Part shown: positions 31,899 to 32,018 of the stretch, in pieces
Layout: the number at the start of each line of letters is the position of its first letter
Position numbering within the stretch: the first letter of the stretch is position 1
Assembly: GCA_016758965.1 (NCBI GenBank)
Contig: JAEPRB010000354.1
Span: forward strand, 1 to 32,018
DNA length: 32,018 nt
Source: Circinella minor
Taxonomy: Eukaryota; Mucoromycota; Mucoromycetes; Mucorales; Lichtheimiaceae
Direction: 5' to 3'
Made by a program: the position numbers and the translations under genes
Notes under the pieces: generated by a model
Seen by the model: the letters and a program-made list of their open reading frames with translations, nothing else
The model's database searches: none
What the model was told of the DNA's origin: nothing

Positions 31899-32018
31899 AT
31901 GACACTTCCTCTATCAGCAAAGCAACAGCAATTGCCTGAATATATGTGCTTTAAGCATATGACTGAAAAATTTAATAATACGTCATTATCAATTCGTCCA
32001 TTGATAGATGCATTTCCT
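31899..32018 (+). CDS. Start of an unrecognised gene (cut by window end)
   Basis: An ATG after an A-rich leader (ACTACCATG) opens 40 codons that run off the window. The sequence MTLPLSAKQQQLPEYMCFKH, then MTEKFNNTSLSIRPLIDAFP, is well mixed and protein-like, with no intron yet. No domain can be named from this fragment. Its placement, divergent from transaldolase at 215 bp, supports a real 5' end. Confidence 0.6.
   Translation, partial: MTLPLSAKQQQLPEYMCFKHMTEKFNNTSLSIRPLIDAFP

Noticed and set aside
1..32018. tRNA, rRNA, CRISPR or bacterial-type operon signals
   Set aside because: I looked for cloverleaf-like GGTTCGA blocks, regularly spaced direct repeats and Shine-Dalgarno spacing. None was supported, and gene structure is clearly eukaryotic.

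Overview
The window looks like nuclear DNA of a filamentous fungus, most likely of the Mucorales (Mucoromycota). The DNA is very AT-rich. Genes carry several short GT-AG introns (donors mostly GTAAGT or GTATGT), TATA boxes lie 60-130 bp upstream of start codons, and the lipase has the Rhizomucor/Rhizopus plan of propeptide plus six cysteines. The species cannot be named from the sequence. All exon models below were built by hand, and the reading phase was checked across every junction of the six recognised multi-exon genes.

Layout. 311-2242 (-): intronless membrane-anchored acidic protein with an internal 130-residue duplication, not recognised; its upstream DNA (2401-2950) holds three tandem copies of a roughly 210-bp repeat. 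4567-5989 (+): secreted pectinesterase, 4 exons. 7604-9952 (+): cytochrome P450, 8 exons including one of 18 nt. 13677-15848 (+): VCX1-type vacuolar Ca2+/H+ exchanger, 11 exons including one of 21 nt. 16442-18050 (-): secreted class 3 lipase, 7 exons. 25467-27479 (-): ACH1 acetyl-CoA hydrolase / CoA-transferase, 5 exons. 30364-31683 (-): transaldolase, 5 exons. 31899-32018 (+): start of an unrecognised gene, divergent from transaldolase and cut by the window end.

The long spacers are not simply empty. Between about 18.4 and 24.7 kb, and in parts of 10-13 kb, short open segments with protein-like composition lie next to frameshifts and stops. The best is a minus-strand gene at 22260-22937 with a mitochondrial-presequence-like N-terminus, broken by one base in an A8 run. 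A second, at 21552-21741, looks like a frameshifted copy of a dispersed Mucorales-type ORFan family. Around them lie inverted repeats, a TCCTTGAA repeat cluster and a hAT-like terminus. I read the area as a graveyard of small genes and mobile DNA.

The recognised genes form no cluster or pathway. Pectinesterase and lipase are secreted hydrolases for plant wall and fat. ACH1 and transaldolase are central carbon enzymes (acetyl-CoA/acetate and pentose phosphate). VCX1 handles vacuolar calcium. I found no tRNA, rRNA or CRISPR array, and no intact transposon.
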